Origin: Leptospira hartskeerlii | GTDB taxonomy: Bacteria > Spirochaetota > Leptospiria > Leptospirales > Leptospiraceae | Assembly: GCF_002811475.1 (NCBI RefSeq) | Contig: NZ_NPDL01000008.1 | Coordinates: forward strand, 124,001-188,000 | Reading direction: 5' to 3' | DNA: 64,000 nucleotides | In this document: piece by piece, positions 29,580 to 39,273 of the stretch | Layout: the number at the start of each line of letters is the position of its first letter | Numbering within the stretch: position 1 is the first letter of the stretch | Notes under the pieces: generated by a model | What the model saw: the letters and a program-made list of their open reading frames with translations, nothing else | Told to the model about the DNA's origin: nothing | Database searches by the model: none | Program-made: the position numbers and the translations under genes

Positions 29580-30782
29580 TTATCCGGAAAAATGCCCTTT
29601 TTTCGCCTCTACTTTGACCGGGATCCAAGCGGCGCCTTCAAATTTAGGAACATCCAATCTTTCCAATTCGAATTGAAGAACCCCATCCTTCCAAAGATAG
29701 GAACCTTCTGCATGACTTTCACCTGAATGTAATGCGATCCCCAATGAATATTTACCCGGAGAAAGATTCATAGGAAAACGAAAATCGATCCAAACCGGTT
29801 CCTTTGGTCTTAAATCTTTTTGGCGACCACCTATATGGAATGTATTCGTTCCGAAAACTCGGATCCCTCTATGATCGTCGATATGAAAACCTACAGTCAG
29901 ATCTTCCAAAGAGGAACGGAATGTTGCCCCTACTCTTAATAAAACTTCTGCACCTACGGGCAGGACAGAAGGATTGGATTTGCCCGCGTATTGGATCTCC
30001 ACATCTAAAGATTCCACCAAAGAATCCTTATCTTGGATCTTAGTATTTCCTTCCAAAGAAGAAGATGCAATAATCTGCATATATTCCCTAAAGCCGTCTA
30101 TCGGATCTCCGTCGAATACCAATTTTCCTTTTTCTAAAACAATAAGTCGAGTGCAGACCGATTTTAAAAGTTCCAGGTCGTGGCTGACTATCAGGGTCAG
30201 AGTTCCTTCTTCTGAAAACTTACGGAACCTGTTTAAACTTTTCTGCTGGAAGCTGGCATCTCCTACGGCCAAGGCCTCGTCTACGATCAAGATATCCGGA
30301 CGTTTTGCAGTCGCGAGTGCAAAACCCAATCTCATCGTCATTCCGGATGAATAATTTTTTAAAGGGCTTTTACGGAATTCAGACAAACCGGAAAAACGAA
30401 AAATTTCTTCCGAAGATTGGATCAACTCTTCAGGATCTAATCCCCAGACCAAACCGTTATAGTATAAGTTTTCTTCTCCGGAAAGTTCCGGATTAAAACC
30501 GACACCCAATTCTAAAATGGAACGGACAGTTCCCTTCTTATCCAATTTTCCGGAATCCGGTTTGGAAACTCCGGTTAGCAACTTTAGTAAGGTAGATTTT
30601 CCAGCGCCATTGCGGCCGATGATTCCGATCACTTCACCCTTCTCCGCAGAAAAAGAGATCCCATCGAGCGCTTTGTATTTTACATCTAAGCCGAAATAAC
30701 CGAATGTCATCGCGCTTAAAAGCCGATTCCAAGGTTTGCTATAACCTTGGTAGGTCTTGGAAATATTCTCTATCCTGATCAA
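29580..30782 (-). CDS. wzt: Polysaccharide ABC exporter ATPase with Wzt C-terminal domain
   Basis: ATP-binding subunit of an O-antigen or teichoic-acid-type exporter. Walker A is G-R-N-G-A-G-K-S-T near residue 57, the signature is Y-S-S-G-M near 143, and Walker B is I-L-I-V-D-E-A near 164. After residue 260 an immunoglobulin-like domain of the Wzt_C type follows (V-G-F-H-I-D-D-H-R-G and S-P-G-K-Y-S-L-G), which in related systems binds the non-reducing end of the glycan. Total 400 residues. The start overlaps the end of the permease gene by four bases. The glycan exported is unknown. Confidence 0.92.
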   Translation of the reverse strand: MIRIENISKTYQGYSKPWNRLLSAMTFGYFGLDVKYKALDGISFSAEKGEVIGIIGRNGAGKSTLLKLLTGVSKPDSGKLDKKGTVRSILELGVGFNPELSGEENLYYNGLVWGLDPEELIQSSEEIFRFSGLSEFRKSPLKNYSSGMTMRLGFALATAKRPDILIVDEALAVGDASFQQKSLNRFRKFSEEGTLTLIVSHDLELLKSVCTRLIVLEKGKLVFDGDPIDGFREYMQIIASSSLEGNTKIQDKDSLVESLDVEIQYAGKSNPSVLPVGAEVLLRVGATFRSSLEDLTVGFHIDDHRGIRVFGTNTFHIGGRQKDLRPKEPVWIDFRFPMNLSPGKYSLGIALHSGESHAEGSYLWKDGVLQFELERLDVPKFEGAAWIPVKVEAKKGHFSG

Positions 30783-31549
30783 AGGTGATCCAACACTATC
30801 TGATTTAATTTGGTACGACTTAAAAGAAAGATCCCCAGGAAAATTCCAAGGAAGGGAAGAAAATCCAAAATCCCTGCTTGAGGAATATATCCGACTAACA
30901 ATGCGGATCTAAAAACTTCTAAAGGAAAGAAGAATGGATTAAACACATTCAATTTTCCTAAAATACCTTTAGATTCATAAAGAATTGGCAATCCCCAGAA
31001 CAAAAACTGGGTCAATAGTCTCACCAAAGGAGAAATATCTCTTAGAATGATATTCACACGAGCCAAATAACTTTGGAGACAGGCCAGAAATAATCCGGTG
31101 CAGAACATGGACAAAAAAGAAAGAGGTAAACTCCAAATCCCAAGCTTACCTGCCCAGGCCAAAAAGATAAATATAGGAATAGAAGTTACAAGCCAATGCA
31201 GCAAAAACTGCACAAATGGGATCCAAAGAAAAATTTCAGGACCAAGAGGAGATCTTTTGATCAACTGTCTATTATCTGTCAAAATTCCTGTGCCTCTGAT
31301 CAGATATTCCTGAAGAGGTATCCAAAACAAAAGCCCGCTCAGTACATTAGAAAAATATTCTATGGAATTTTCGCCCTGGGATCTGATCCCGATAAAATAG
31401 AATACGATCGTATAGATCAGGATCAGACTTACGTTTTGTAGGAACATCCAGGCCAGGCCCAATGCGGAACCTGCGTACTGCAATGCATAATCCCTTCTTA
31501 CAAGAACCGATAAAATCCTGAGATTACGCAAAAAAACAGAGAGGGGCAC
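30779..31549 (-). CDS. wzm: Polysaccharide ABC exporter permease
   Basis: A 256-residue protein with about six membrane segments. The N-terminus L-V-R-R-D-Y-A-L-Q-Y-A-G-S-A-L-G-L-A-W (residues 16-34) is the typical entry of ABC-2 polysaccharide permeases, and the segment F-L-F-W-G-L-P-I-L-Y-E near 190 is the conserved block of the family. It overlaps the ATPase gene by four bases, so the two form a Wzm/Wzt pair. The likely substrate is a surface polysaccharide such as O-antigen. Confidence 0.92.
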   Translation of the reverse strand: MPLSVFLRNLRILSVLVRRDYALQYAGSALGLAWMFLQNVSLILIYTIVFYFIGIRSQGENSIEYFSNVLSGLLFWIPLQEYLIRGTGILTDNRQLIKRSPLGPEIFLWIPFVQFLLHWLVTSIPIFIFLAWAGKLGIWSLPLSFLSMFCTGLFLACLQSYLARVNIILRDISPLVRLLTQFLFWGLPILYESKGILGKLNVFNPFFFPLEVFRSALLVGYIPQAGILDFLPFLGIFLGIFLLSRTKLNQIVLDHL

Positions 31550-31587
31550 TCTATAACCTATGATTGGAATTTAAGAGGAGAAATAGA

Positions 31588-32259
31588 TCAGTTCTCTTCT
31601 AGTCGAGTAGATTGTTTGCAGGAAAAGATCCCGTCAATTCCAAAAATCCAATGGTCTAAGAGCTCTACATCCAAATTGCCAAGCAGATCCTTTAAGTTGG
31701 TATAAACTTCCCAATCTTCTTGGCTAGGAAAACAGATCATACCGGGATGATTATGGGCCAGTATTGCTTGAGACGCCTCGTCATTCAGCACAATCCGGAC
31801 CAAGTCTCTGGGAAGAACTCCCACTTCTTCCAAACTACCTTTAGAGACTATCTCTACTCTTAAAAGATCTCCTGCGGGAGAGATGGTAGCTAAAACAAAA
31901 CATTCTCTTTTCAAAGGGGAGAATAAACCCTGCAGATAAGAAGAAAGTGTAGTCGGGTTATAACCCTTCATTCGGATCGATTTGTATTTTAGCCTTTTAG
32001 CGAGTTCTAAGGCGGCGAGTAAGGTGCTGATTTTTGCCTTACCCAAACCATTGATCTGAAAATTTCTAGGAATATTGGATGAGAGAAGTCCTCCCAGTCC
32101 TTGGGACTTTTTGAGAATATCTCGGCTGAGATCTTCGATAGGAAGGCCCCTGCTACCTTTGCCCAAAAGAACGGCAATCAGCTCCCAGTCTTCTAGATTG
32201 TCCGCATCGTTAAAGATACGAGATCTAGGATCCGGGCCTGAGCCCCAGCGCTCAGCCAA
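31588..32259 (-). CDS. radC: RadC-family JAB/MPN protein
   Basis: A 223-residue protein with an N-terminal helix-hairpin-helix region (I-N-G-L-G-K-A-K-I near 70-78) and a C-terminal JAB1/MPN fold. The metal motif is A-H-N-H-P-G followed by P-S-Q-E-D near 170-184; the usual Ser after H-N-H-P is Gly. RadC was named for a repair phenotype later disputed, so its function is unclear. The start is TTG, two bases after the stop of a small upstream gene, so the two are coupled. Confidence 0.9.
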   Translation of the reverse strand: MAERWGSGPDPRSRIFNDADNLEDWELIAVLLGKGSRGLPIEDLSRDILKKSQGLGGLLSSNIPRNFQINGLGKAKISTLLAALELAKRLKYKSIRMKGYNPTTLSSYLQGLFSPLKRECFVLATISPAGDLLRVEIVSKGSLEEVGVLPRDLVRIVLNDEASQAILAHNHPGMICFPSQEDWEVYTNLKDLLGNLDVELLDHWIFGIDGIFSCKQSTRLEEN

Positions 32260-32261
32260 GT

Positions 32262-32486
32262 TTAAATTTTTCTCAGGTTCTTCTTGCTCAGCTCAGAAAG
32301 TGTTTCAGAGAACCAATTTCCGTCCTGGACCAAGTCCCCTTGGAAAGATTCTTCCAAATAATCCGCGAAGGTCTTAGAGTTCGGTTCAGAAGAACGAACT
32401 TTTTCCCTCCAATCGAATCCTGCTCCAGCGAGACCTTTACGGTTTCTCTCGTAAGCACCTGAATCTTGTAGAGATCGAATCATCAT
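32262..32486 (-). CDS. Hypothetical 74-residue protein upstream of radC
   Basis: A small hydrophilic protein rich in charged residues, with no signal peptide or cysteine pair; I do not recognise a family. Support for it being real is a GGGAG/GAGAAAG ribosome binding site before its two tandem ATG codons, a good promoter about 80-110 bases upstream, and a stop just two bases before the radC start, which suggests translational coupling. Its function is unknown. Confidence 0.6.
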   Translation of the reverse strand: MMIRSLQDSGAYERNRKGLAGAGFDWREKVRSSEPNSKTFADYLEESFQGDLVQDGNWFSETLSELSKKNLRKI

Positions 32487-32566
32487 AACTTTCTCTCCCT
32501 CGTCTATCTTTAGACGACATAAATTGAATTTATTACACCAATAATCTACTAAACGGTTATTAATAT

Positions 32567-32593
32567 ACTATACGAATTTATAGTTACCGTCAA
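32567..32593 (-). promoter_or_regulatory. Sigma-70-type promoter for the small ORF-radC unit
   Basis: On the minus strand TTGACG (32593-32588) is a near-consensus -35 box. Two -10 candidates follow: TATAGT (32572-32567) with a 15-base spacer and TAGTAT (32570-32565) with a 17-base spacer. The region is very AT-rich and lies about 80 bases upstream of the small gene. Assignment is by consensus only. Confidence 0.55.
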
Positions 32594-32775
32594 GCGTTTA
32601 CCGTGTTTTTTTAGAGAAATTTCCGAACTTCTTGCCCGGCAGTTCCTCACTCACAAGATCCATTCTACCTTAGACCCGGACAAATCCTGAATTCGGATGG
32701 GTTTCAATTTGGAAAAAATACTCAAATTTCCTAAAAAACGCACTCGTCTCTCGCCTAATTTGACCCGTCTCGGAA

Positions 32776-33642
32776 ATGAGGTTCCTATATTTAGTCTTCC
32801 TTCTTCTTCCCACCGCTTTTGTTTTTGGATCCGATAGAAACATACCTGCGGAGGTCTGGTTCCGTCCCTGGTGGAAAGATAGAGAAATATCCTTTTTTGG
32901 AATATTAGAAAAAGAAGAAGTTCCGCTTTCGGGAATTTCTCTCCAGCTCCCAGTCTCATTCGATCCTAAAGAAGAATATAGACTCTCCTATGTTCGTACG
33001 AGCCGAAACAAAGAAGGGAAATTTTTCGAAACAGTTTCCTTAGGTTACCAAGTAGCGCTAACTCACGATATAGGTCTCCGATTTAGATTCGGAGCGGGAG
33101 GTTATGAACCTTCTTCTTATTTTACTTCTCTTGGTCTCTATAATTCTAATCTAAGCTGGGATCTTTTTGGAAGAAAGAATGAAGAAGAAAATTCATTAGG
33201 GATCTTACTCAACTCTTCTCGCGATTCAGAATTTAGGATCGGTTTAGGTTTCGAAAGAATACGGAGTAGCCATTTAGATCCTGAAGATAGAATTTCCATC
33301 GCGGTCTACGGAAATTGGGAAGGACTTTTAGGACAAGTAGAAGGATTCGAATCAGAGAACGATCCAATCGAATTTGTCGGATTCGGATATTCTCCATTTT
33401 ATAAAAAAGAAGAAAGCCTCAGATCTACAGTTGTATCAAAAGCACCTGTCGAAAGAACAAATATTTATCCTTCTCTTGAACCGGAAGAACTTTTGAAACT
33501 TGGATTTTCATTACAAGAATCCATTTCCATTTCTTCTTTTTCCAAAGGCCAAGCTGAAAAATTCGAAACTTATATAGGATCTTTTCCCGACTTAAAAAGA
33601 AGAAAAATTGAAAGATTAATACGGACCAAAAGGGGTTTTTAA
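32776..33642 (+). CDS. Exported protein of unknown function, probably outer membrane
   Basis: A 288-residue protein with a signal peptide ending V-F-G-S near residue 20. It is rich in aromatic residues, and alternating patterns such as V-S-L-G-Y-Q-V-A-L and G-L-R-F-R-F-G-A suggest beta-barrel strands between about 60 and 215. The last 70 residues are helical and charged. I do not recognise a family. Its stop directly abuts the ATG of the next gene, so the two are co-translated and probably work together. Confidence 0.75.
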   Translation: MRFLYLVFLLLPTAFVFGSDRNIPAEVWFRPWWKDREISFFGILEKEEVPLSGISLQLPVSFDPKEEYRLSYVRTSRNKEGKFFETVSLGYQVALTHDIGLRFRFGAGGYEPSSYFTSLGLYNSNLSWDLFGRKNEEENSLGILLNSSRDSEFRIGLGFERIRSSHLDPEDRISIAVYGNWEGLLGQVEGFESENDPIEFVGFGYSPFYKKEESLRSTVVSKAPVERTNIYPSLEPEELLKLGFSLQESISISSFSKGQAEKFETYIGSFPDLKRRKIERLIRTKRGF

Positions 33643-34941
33643 ATGAAAAGATCCCTTTTGGCGGTATTCTTTTTTTCGAATATTCTTTCTGCGGAAAGTA
33701 TACCTTCACCTTTTTCCATGGGGGTTTCTTTTTCAGGATATGATTCCAGATATTATACAAAAAGACAAGAGACTGTTTGGCTTAGGGGAGAAGTATGTTT
33801 CAAAAATTTTGTTTTAGTCTATCCGGAAGGAGAATGTTCTAAACACAAAGTTTTTATAGAAAAAAGAGGAGAATCTTACTTAGGTTCTTATTTATTCGAG
33901 AATAAAAATATATATATTTCATACGGAAATCGATTCAGGCCCCTAAATCATTTTTTCTTTTTGAGAGAGAAGTTCGATTTTTCTTCCTTTTGGTTTTTAG
34001 AACAACCGACTGTAAGGACCGGCTTTTTAGGACTAAAATTTGGAGAAAGTGTATTAGGAACTTATTATGCAGAGAACTCTGCAGACAAACAGCCAGGGTT
34101 CTTCTTCAAACCGTATAAAAATTATCTAGAACTTGCATATTCTCCTCAGACGAAGGAAGGATTTTTACTTTTAGAATTCCCTTCTTCTGAAGAAAGAAAG
34201 TCAGAAAAGAAGCCATATTGGTTCAGAACTGAAATTTTCGGGACCAAAGACGATCCACAGGGAATTGTATCCGTTTCTTGGTCGGAAAGAGAAAAGGACA
34301 AAAGAATATTCGCTTCAGGATTCAAAGGAAGATCAGGACAATTATTCCAACTTTCAGAAAGAACAGACCCGGAAGAAAAAGCCCAACTATTCAGATTCAT
34401 TTGGGAACCAGGTCCTTATAGAAGGTTACAATTCGCAGAATCGAGTCGATATTCTTCCGAAGGAAAAGAAATCTACTCTGCTCAATCCGTTTTAGGAAGG
34501 ATGGAAATTTTAGAATTTCCTTGGTTCGCAATTTTAGCTCAAGGAAGAGCTTATTCTTTTTCGGATCATTCTTCTTGGGTTTTTGGAAAAGGTTTATATC
34601 TATCTTACCAAAAAAAGTTTTGGAGATGGGAAATAGGACAAGAATGGAGGAAGAACGGAGATAGACTCACTGAAGCGGGTCTACAAATTTCTGTAGGTAA
34701 AAACTGGAAGATCTACTCAAGCCTCATCTATGCGGAAGAGAAAAATTTACTTCCTGCATTTGCGGAAGAATCAATCACTCCGGAAGAAACTGGGTTAGTC
34801 GTAACTGATAAATCTTTTTATTCTTTTTTACGTATCTTTCATCCTTATTTTGCAATTCATATACGCCACACGAGAGAAAAGGAAGGAAAAGGTGACGGCT
34901 TAAGCATGAGATTTCAAGTGTATATTCCGCTTTTTGATTGA
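33643..34941 (+). CDS. Exported probable outer-membrane protein of unknown function
   Basis: A 432-residue protein with a signal peptide ending L-S-A-E near residue 17. Aromatic-rich amphipathic strands run through the whole length, and it ends ...V-Y-I-P-L-F-D, with an aromatic residue close to the C-terminus as in many beta-barrels. No family recognised. It follows the previous exported protein without a gap. A terminator of the convergent pssA gene lies just beyond. Confidence 0.75.
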   Translation: MKRSLLAVFFFSNILSAESIPSPFSMGVSFSGYDSRYYTKRQETVWLRGEVCFKNFVLVYPEGECSKHKVFIEKRGESYLGSYLFENKNIYISYGNRFRPLNHFFFLREKFDFSSFWFLEQPTVRTGFLGLKFGESVLGTYYAENSADKQPGFFFKPYKNYLELAYSPQTKEGFLLLEFPSSEERKSEKKPYWFRTEIFGTKDDPQGIVSVSWSEREKDKRIFASGFKGRSGQLFQLSERTDPEEKAQLFRFIWEPGPYRRLQFAESSRYSSEGKEIYSAQSVLGRMEILEFPWFAILAQGRAYSFSDHSSWVFGKGLYLSYQKKFWRWEIGQEWRKNGDRLTEAGLQISVGKNWKIYSSLIYAEEKNLLPAFAEESITPEETGLVVTDKSFYSFLRIFHPYFAIHIRHTREKEGKGDGLSMRFQVYIPLFD

Positions 34942-34953
34942 AAGCACCCGGCA

Positions 34954-34990
34954 AAAATAAAAAAGAGAAGCTGCCTTTTGACTGCTTCTC
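34954..34990 (-). terminator. Rho-independent terminator of pssA
   Basis: On the minus strand GAGAAGC and GCTTCTC (34984-34990 and 34965-34971) form a stem followed by TTTTTTATTTTT (34953-34964). It lies 34 bases past the pssA stop and separates it from the convergent exported-protein gene. Confidence 0.75.
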
Positions 34991-35023
34991 CCTTTACGAA
35001 AACATAAAGTTTAAGGTAAACTT

Positions 35024-35782
35024 TTAGTCCAATTTTACTCTCAACTCTTGGAGAATATGAATGAGGAAAGTCAAAATCCCGGAGAAGATATAAAGACAGA
35101 TCAGTCCATAAACAAGCCAAGGCCAACGAGCAAATCCTACAAAGAACAATGCAATCAACGCTGCGCCAAGCATCAAACCTGCGCGTAATGGAGTCAGCTT
35201 AGAGCGAATTGCCACCTGAGGTTTTCCGTAACGAATATTAGAAACCATTAAAAAAGCGATCAGAATAAACAGAGGAATTCCTAACCAATGAGGAAGAGTA
35301 TGATCTTTTCCTAAAAAGATCGGAAGAAATCCGATGGTAATTCCTGCAATCGGCGATGGTAATCCCGTAAAAGAAGAAGGGTCGTGAGCCACATTAAATC
35401 TTGCTAATCTATAAGCAGCACAAGCAGGAAAGATCGCTGCGATCAACATTCCGATTGGGAAAAGATCTTCTTTTCCGAAAACGTCAATCTTGTATTCTCC
35501 CAATACCATACTATAAAAAAGAAATCCGGGTGCGATCCCAAATGCGGTAAGGTCTGCAAGACTGTCCAGGTCTGCGCCGAGTTCGCTTGTTGCGTCCAAG
35601 GCCCTTGCAACCATTCCGTCCAATCCGTCGCAGATCGCCGCGAGTAAGATAAAAAATCCGGAGAGTATATAGGATTGAGGTCCGTTGCCTGTAGCCTCGG
35701 CAGCGATGAGTATTGAAACAAATCCCATACTCAAGTTCCCGAGGGTGATCATATTTGGAATCCAATGTATCCTGCGATTCAT
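35024..35782 (-). CDS. pssA: CDP-diacylglycerol-serine O-phosphatidyltransferase
   Basis: Makes phosphatidylserine, precursor of phosphatidylethanolamine, in the inner membrane. The CDP-alcohol phosphotransferase signature D-G-x2-A-R-x8-G-x3-D-x3-D is complete near residues 52-77 (beginning D-G-M-V-A-R). About seven membrane segments are seen in 252 residues. The gene overlaps tsaD by four bases. The N-terminus [14 protein letters not shown] is typical of bacterial membrane-type PssA. Confidence 0.93.
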   Translation of the reverse strand: MNRRIHWIPNMITLGNLSMGFVSILIAAEATGNGPQSYILSGFFILLAAICDGLDGMVARALDATSELGADLDSLADLTAFGIAPGFLFYSMVLGEYKIDVFGKEDLFPIGMLIAAIFPACAAYRLARFNVAHDPSSFTGLPSPIAGITIGFLPIFLGKDHTLPHWLGIPLFILIAFLMVSNIRYGKPQVAIRSKLTPLRAGLMLGAALIALFFVGFARWPWLVYGLICLYIFSGILTFLIHILQELRVKLD

Positions 35783-36795
35783 ATATAGGTCTCCTGCCTT
35801 ACCGGACTTACAGTGAAGTCCAAACTCTTAGAATATCCCTGCTTAAATAGATAATAACCGAGGGCGGCAACCATCGCGCCGTTATCTGTGCAGTAGATCT
35901 TTTTTTGGGGAGCAAAAAATTCCAGGGAATTTTTTTCTGCGAATTGAGATAATCTGTTACGAAGTGTAGAATTCGCCAAGACCCCTCCCCCCGCAACAAT
36001 TCGTTTAATCCCTGTAATGGAAACTGCACGTTTTAGATTTCTTTCCACGAGCTCGAAGGCTGTCTTTTGAAAATGATAACATACTGCCTGAGTAGACAGT
36101 TGCGGTTGTTTTGCGATCAAATGAGAAACCGCAGTTTTTAAACCTGAAAAAGAAAACGCAACACGATCCTGCTCCAGATTTCTAAGCAAAGGTGGTAGAA
36201 GATCTTTTTCCTTGGATCCAGGAACATACTTAGATGCTTCCTTTTCGATTGGAGGTCCACCGGGATAAGGCAGAGATAATAAACCAGCCACCTTATCGAA
36301 TGCTTCTCCCAAAGCGTCGTCCATCGTATCCCCCACTACTTCCATTTTACCGAAATGAGGGATCTTATAGATGGCGGAGTTCCCTCCGGAAAGTAGTAAG
36401 CCTAATACTGGAAAGACAGGCTCCACTTCTTCCAAATGTAAAACTGCAAAATGGGCCTGCAAATGACAAAGTGGAACAATAGGTGTTCCATAAACTGCAT
36501 GAATGGATCTCGCGAGTTGTGCTCCAATCATAAGCGAACCAGTTAAACCCGGAGATCTAGTCACAGCCACGTAGTCCAGATCGGCAAGTTGAAGTTTAGA
36601 TTCTTCCAATACTTCTGAAAGCAGAGGATTGATCTTTTCCAAATGAGCGCGGGAAGCAATCTCCGGAACGATCCCTCTAAAAGGTTTATGAAGATCTATC
36701 TGGCTGAAAATTTTGAGGGAAAGTAATTCTTTCCCATCTTTTACAATTGCTAGACTGGTTTCGTCACAGCTAGTCTCTATTCCAAGACCGATCAT
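35779..36795 (-). CDS. tsaD: tRNA N6-threonylcarbamoyladenosine transferase TsaD
   Basis: TsaD transfers the threonylcarbamoyl group to A37 of ANN-decoding tRNAs. The 338-residue protein has the ASKHA-fold start [10 protein letters not shown], the signature P-G-L-T-G-S-L near residue 85, and the iron-binding H-L-Q-A-H near 111-115. A further motif G-G-V-L-A-N is near 270. It lies between the S41 protease and pssA and overlaps the latter; the spacing to the protease gene is two bases, so an operon is likely. Confidence 0.96.
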   Translation of the reverse strand: MIGLGIETSCDETSLAIVKDGKELLSLKIFSQIDLHKPFRGIVPEIASRAHLEKINPLLSEVLEESKLQLADLDYVAVTRSPGLTGSLMIGAQLARSIHAVYGTPIVPLCHLQAHFAVLHLEEVEPVFPVLGLLLSGGNSAIYKIPHFGKMEVVGDTMDDALGEAFDKVAGLLSLPYPGGPPIEKEASKYVPGSKEKDLLPPLLRNLEQDRVAFSFSGLKTAVSHLIAKQPQLSTQAVCYHFQKTAFELVERNLKRAVSITGIKRIVAGGGVLANSTLRNRLSQFAEKNSLEFFAPQKKIYCTDNGAMVAALGYYLFKQGYSKSLDFTVSPVRQETYI

Positions 36796-36797
36796 AG

Positions 36798-38165
36798 TTA
36801 AGATTTGGAAGAAAGTAGATCCACTGCTTTTTTCAATTGAGGATCCAATTCCAAATCGGTCATAGTTCTGTCTTTTTCGGCTTGAGTTTTATTTTTAAAA
36901 ACTGCTCTGGCAACATCAGAACTAAGTTTGATCCCTTGTTCTTTGAGTGCCTTCTCGAAGTTCAAAAAATTCTGTTCATTGTATTCGGGAAATTTAGAAG
37001 CAAGTTGATCTAGTAGTTTTTTCTCGCTCATCTTTCTAAGATAAAAACGATCATCTTCATTAGGTTCTATTCCTTTCACAATCACGTCCGGTTGGATCCC
37101 TTTTCCATGAAGTGATTTGCCAGAAGGAGTGTAATACTTTTGAACTGTGAGTTTTACTGCCATTCCGAAAGATAATGGATAAACGATCTGTACGGAACCT
37201 TTTCCGAAAGAAGTAACTCCTACGATTTTTCCTCGCTTATGATCCTGAATCGCTCCGGCAAAAATTTCAGAAGCGGAAGCAGAACCTTCGTTTATCAACA
37301 CAACTAAAGGTATGGTTGTGTATTTATCTCCCTTGCCTGTTGACTTGGAAACATCCGCAAGTTCTCCCCCTCTTCCTCTTACGGAAACTATATCCAATCC
37401 TTCCGGAAGAAAAATATCGGATAATGCAACAGATAAAGGTAATAAACCACCGGGATTCATTCTTAAATCCACGACGAGCCCTTCCGACTTTTTATCCGCG
37501 AGTAACTTCAGATGTTTTTTAAATTCTTCTAATGTGTTTTCACCCATGAACTGGTTCAAACGGAGATAACCTACTTTTTCTTTTTCGAAGAAGTAGGAAC
37601 GAACATAACGTATCTTGATATTCTCCCTAACCAGAGTGAACTGCAGAGGTTCTTTGATATTTTTTCTTTCTACTTTGATGCTTACGGAACTTCCTGGCTT
37701 TCCACGCATCAGTTTAATCCCTTCTGCATAGCCCAGATTTGCTGTACTTTTTCCGTCTATTTCTATGATCCTATCTTGTGGCAAGATCCCCGCTTTCATC
37801 GCAGGAGTATCTTCGATAGGAGAAACTACTACTATGGCTCCATCGGTATAAGCCACTTCCATTCCGACTCCACCGAATGATCCACGAGTTTCTTCTCTCA
37901 TCTGTCTATATTCTTCTTCTTCCAAAAAAGAAGAATGAGGATCTCCGAGAGATCCTAACATACCTTTGATCGCACCTAAAAATGCTTTTTCTTCGTCGAC
38001 GGTTTCTACATAACCGTTTTGCATGAGTCCGAAAACTTCATGGAATAATTGCAGATATTTTTCGGCAGTTTCTGAAACCGCTTTTGCATGGACCGGGCGA
38101 AATACGAGTGTGGTAAATAGGATCAGAACCAAACTGGCCCATGCGAATCTTTCCTTATTCTTCAT
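36798..38165 (-). CDS. S41-family C-terminal processing protease
   Basis: A 455-residue periplasmic protease of the CtpA/Prc group. It has a signal peptide or anchor (about 8-27), a PDZ domain (about 90-170, with G-V-G-M-E-V-A-Y) and a catalytic domain with the Ser in G-S-A-S-A-S-E-I near 300 and the Lys in S-F-G-K-G-S-V-Q near 325. These enzymes trim or degrade exported proteins from the C-terminus. The gene overlaps by 11 bases a small lipoprotein gene upstream. Confidence 0.94.
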   Translation of the reverse strand: MKNKERFAWASLVLILFTTLVFRPVHAKAVSETAEKYLQLFHEVFGLMQNGYVETVDEEKAFLGAIKGMLGSLGDPHSSFLEEEEYRQMREETRGSFGGVGMEVAYTDGAIVVVSPIEDTPAMKAGILPQDRIIEIDGKSTANLGYAEGIKLMRGKPGSSVSIKVERKNIKEPLQFTLVRENIKIRYVRSYFFEKEKVGYLRLNQFMGENTLEEFKKHLKLLADKKSEGLVVDLRMNPGGLLPLSVALSDIFLPEGLDIVSVRGRGGELADVSKSTGKGDKYTTIPLVVLINEGSASASEIFAGAIQDHKRGKIVGVTSFGKGSVQIVYPLSFGMAVKLTVQKYYTPSGKSLHGKGIQPDVIVKGIEPNEDDRFYLRKMSEKKLLDQLASKFPEYNEQNFLNFEKALKEQGIKLSSDVARAVFKNKTQAEKDRTMTDLELDPQLKKAVDLLSSKS

Positions 38166-38457
38166 TTTTGCCGACCAATGCGAAGTAAGTCTTCGGATAT
38201 TTGATTCGAATTTGTTCCATTACGGAATCCTTATCTAGTTGGTATCTTTCGCAGGCCGCTTCCAAAATTTCGGGATCCTTTCGAATGGTTTGTTCGGAAG
38301 CGTAATTCAATCTCTCCGCAAGGCGGGCCTCAGTCAGATATTCAAGGACTAGTTTTAAGTCCTTATCTCCGATCTCTTTTTTTCGGGAGGCACAATCGAA
38401 TAGTAGAAGTAACAGGAAAAAGGTCGCGAATACGCGGAAAAAGGAAAGATAGTTCAC
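38155..38457 (-). CDS. Small hypothetical lipoprotein
   Basis: A 100-residue protein with a lipoprotein signal peptide ending L-L-F-D-C-A-S. The mature part is about 78 residues, helical and charged, without recognised motifs. The presence of an S41 protease overlapping its 3' end by 11 bases suggests a functional link, for instance as an adaptor or substrate, but this is only inference. Confidence 0.75.
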   Translation of the reverse strand: MNYLSFFRVFATFFLLLLLFDCASRKKEIGDKDLKLVLEYLTEARLAERLNYASEQTIRKDPEILEAACERYQLDKDSVMEQIRIKYPKTYFALVGKNEE

Positions 38458-38516
38458 TCTTTCAAAATCTTTCCTCTCTCAAGGGCTAATGTCAACTCCG
38501 AATTCCGGAGCGTTTA

Positions 38517-39125
38517 TCAATAGGAACGGTAGAGACCGATCAACTTTCCTACGATGGTTACTTTTTTACTACGGATCGGTTTGTATTTTGGATTTCTAGC
38601 TTCCAAACGAATATGATCCGCTTCTTTAAAATACACTTTTAAAGTGGCTTCGTCCTCGATTAGTGCGACGACAATCTCTCCATTTCGAGCGATATCCTTT
38701 TTCTGGATAATCGCCACATCTCCGTCATTGATACCAGCTTCGATCATGGAATCACCTTGCACTTTCAGAGCGAAGGTAATCCCTTTAGAGGCCATCTCTT
38801 CCGGAACTGGGATATAAGCTTCTATATTTTCTTCGGCCAGGATGGGGAGTCCGGCGGCAACTCTACCTAAGAGTGGGATACTTGGGGTGGGAACTGGTAA
38901 ACTTTCGAATGGACTTTGGCGGGTAAGCTCTATGGCTCTGGATTGGTTTTTGGAGGTCTTGAGGTATCCTTTTTTCTCAATGGCTTTTAGGTGATCATAA
39001 GCCCCTTTGGCAGTGATCCCGAACTCATCTCCAATCTCTCGGATCGTTGGCGGAAAGCCTCTTTCTTTGATCACATTGGTAATAAACTGTAAAACAGCGA
39101 GTTGCTTTTCCGTTAGATCTTTCAT
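38517..39125 (-). CDS. lexA: LexA repressor
   Basis: SOS-response repressor of 202 residues. The winged helix is at about 1-65 (T-I-R-E-I-G-D-E-F-G near 27-36). The self-cleavage site is Ala91-Gly92 in R-V-A-A-G-L-P, and the catalytic pair is Ser126 in G-D-S-M and Lys163 in T-L-K-V-Y-F. The ATG at 39125 is chosen because the protein then begins M-K-D-L-T-E-K-Q like other LexA proteins. No clear TTTG-N5-CAAA box was found in the region upstream. Confidence 0.95.
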   Translation of the reverse strand: MKDLTEKQLAVLQFITNVIKERGFPPTIREIGDEFGITAKGAYDHLKAIEKKGYLKTSKNQSRAIELTRQSPFESLPVPTPSIPLLGRVAAGLPILAEENIEAYIPVPEEMASKGITFALKVQGDSMIEAGINDGDVAIIQKKDIARNGEIVVALIEDEATLKVYFKEADHIRLEARNPKYKPIRSKKVTIVGKLIGLYRSY

Positions 39126-39241
39126 GCTTAACAAGTTATTAGTGAATAAATGTTGCGCAAGTACTTTTTTGGTGATATGGTTTTTAAATAAAAAGCCAAG
39201 GTTGGAGGGCAAAGTGACTGAAAAACAATTGCTCCATTTAA

Positions 39242-39271
39242 AGACTAATAGTAGTCTAAAAGTAGACTACT
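39242..39271. promoter_or_regulatory. Toxin-antitoxin operator-like repeats
   Basis: AGTAGTCTA and TAGACTACT (39250-39258 and 39263-39271) form a perfect 9-base inverted repeat with a 4-base centre, ending two bases before the antitoxin ATG. A third half-site AGACTA at 39242-39247 pairs with TAGTCT at 39252-39257. Arrays of such half-sites in front of phd-type genes are typical autoregulatory operators. Confidence 0.7.
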
Positions 39272-39273
39272 TT

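Noticed and set aside
39126..39273. Possible SOS box upstream of lexA
   Set aside because: No TTTG-N5-CAAA or similar spaced pair was found; the only clear palindrome belongs to the toxin-antitoxin remnant, and TTGCGCAA near 39150 is too short to claim.
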